6,544 nucleotides of DNA from RPQK01 sp041946865. GTDB taxonomy: Bacteria > Acidobacteriota > UBA6911 > RPQK01. Below, one piece after another: positions 6,441-6,544 of the stretch (positions within the stretch are counted from its first letter, which is position 1; the number at the start of each line of letters is the position of its first letter). The DNA lies in contig JBHGBF010000288.1 of assembly GCA_041946865.1 (NCBI GenBank), positions 1 to 6,544 on the forward strand. Reading direction: 5' to 3'. Position numbers and translations under genes: made by a program. The notes beneath the pieces were generated by a model. It saw only the letters and a list, made by a program, of their open reading frames with translations, ran no database searches and was not told the origin of the DNA.

Positions 6441-6544
6441 TTACCTCGCCTGATTAGATTCATTTTTTGGCCAAAAGGTTTCGACCACGGGTAACCGCTC
6501 AGTTTTCTGCGAGCGAAGCGGCAGGCGCTTTTGGAGTTCATCAT
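6441..6544 (-). CDS. C-terminal end of an unidentified gene (5' end outside window)
   Basis: The - strand frame starting with GAT at 6542 is open from the right edge for 33 codons and stops at TAA 6441-6443. It reads as an ordinary polar protein tail (for example DELQKRLPLRSQKTERLPV, later ETFWPKNESNQAR), unlike the competing frame, which is part of the false extension of the ATPase frame. The stop sits 9 bases before the small membrane gene, the spacing expected inside an operon. The piece is too short to name a family. If the frame were only chance, the region would be a leader of the small gene. Confidence 0.45.
   Translation of the reverse strand, partial: DELQKRLPLRSQKTERLPVVETFWPKNESNQAR

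Noticed and set aside
6024..6494. + strand frame of 156 codons over the ATPase start and spacer
   Set aside because: It is a Pro- and Arg-rich shadow of the ATPase N-terminus and hairpin spacer, without a family signal.
6161..6544. Open frame extending the ATPase by 128 codons to the window edge
   Set aside because: It is rich in Gly, Arg, Ser and Trp without any ABC-ATPase match, passes through three hairpins, and overlaps two more protein-like frames. ABC ATPases of this kind begin near residue 129 or 132 of that frame.

Overview
The window comes from a GC-rich bacterial chromosome (roughly 60 % G+C by eye). It carries two housekeeping-type genes on the + strand and a gene set on the - strand that includes an ABC exporter. 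No phage, plasmid, transposon, CRISPR, tRNA or rRNA signal is visible. CarB next to a DUF1846 protein, plus a large two-gene ABC exporter and hairpin-rich intergenic repeats, would fit an Acidobacteriota-like or similar environmental (metagenomic) lineage. That placement is an inference from gene style and not proven by the window.

Layout, left to right. The region 1-1497 (+) is the C-terminal half of carB, the large subunit of carbamoyl-phosphate synthase; the gene starts outside the window. The region 1498-1647 is an intergenic stretch full of repeated and inverted CAGTCGTC-type words. These can fold into a long bulged stem and into alternative hairpins. The region 1648-3165 (+) is a complete DUF1846 (UPF0371) protein with a GTG start and a good ribosome binding site. 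A short palindrome then separates it from convergent - strand genes.

On the - strand, read from right to left: the last 33 codons of an unidentified gene (6441-6544), then a 35-codon single-span membrane protein (6324-6431), then a 160-base stretch with three strong stem-loops, then the ATPase (5384-6160) and the 12-span permease (3735-5384) of an ABC-2-like exporter, whose stop and start codons overlap. Last comes a gene of about 175 codons (3175-3700) that only reads through if two single-base losses are assumed, so it is a pseudogene or an assembly error. ATPase and permease together would form a membrane exporter of unknown substrate. The small membrane protein and the broken gene are co-oriented and may belong to the same transcription unit.

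The observations most worth following are the unlisted small membrane protein, the paired and similar hairpins between it and the ATPase gene, the structured repeat region upstream of the DUF1846 gene, and the doubly frameshifted gene. Nothing here is a clear previously undescribed system; these are candidates of moderate interest.
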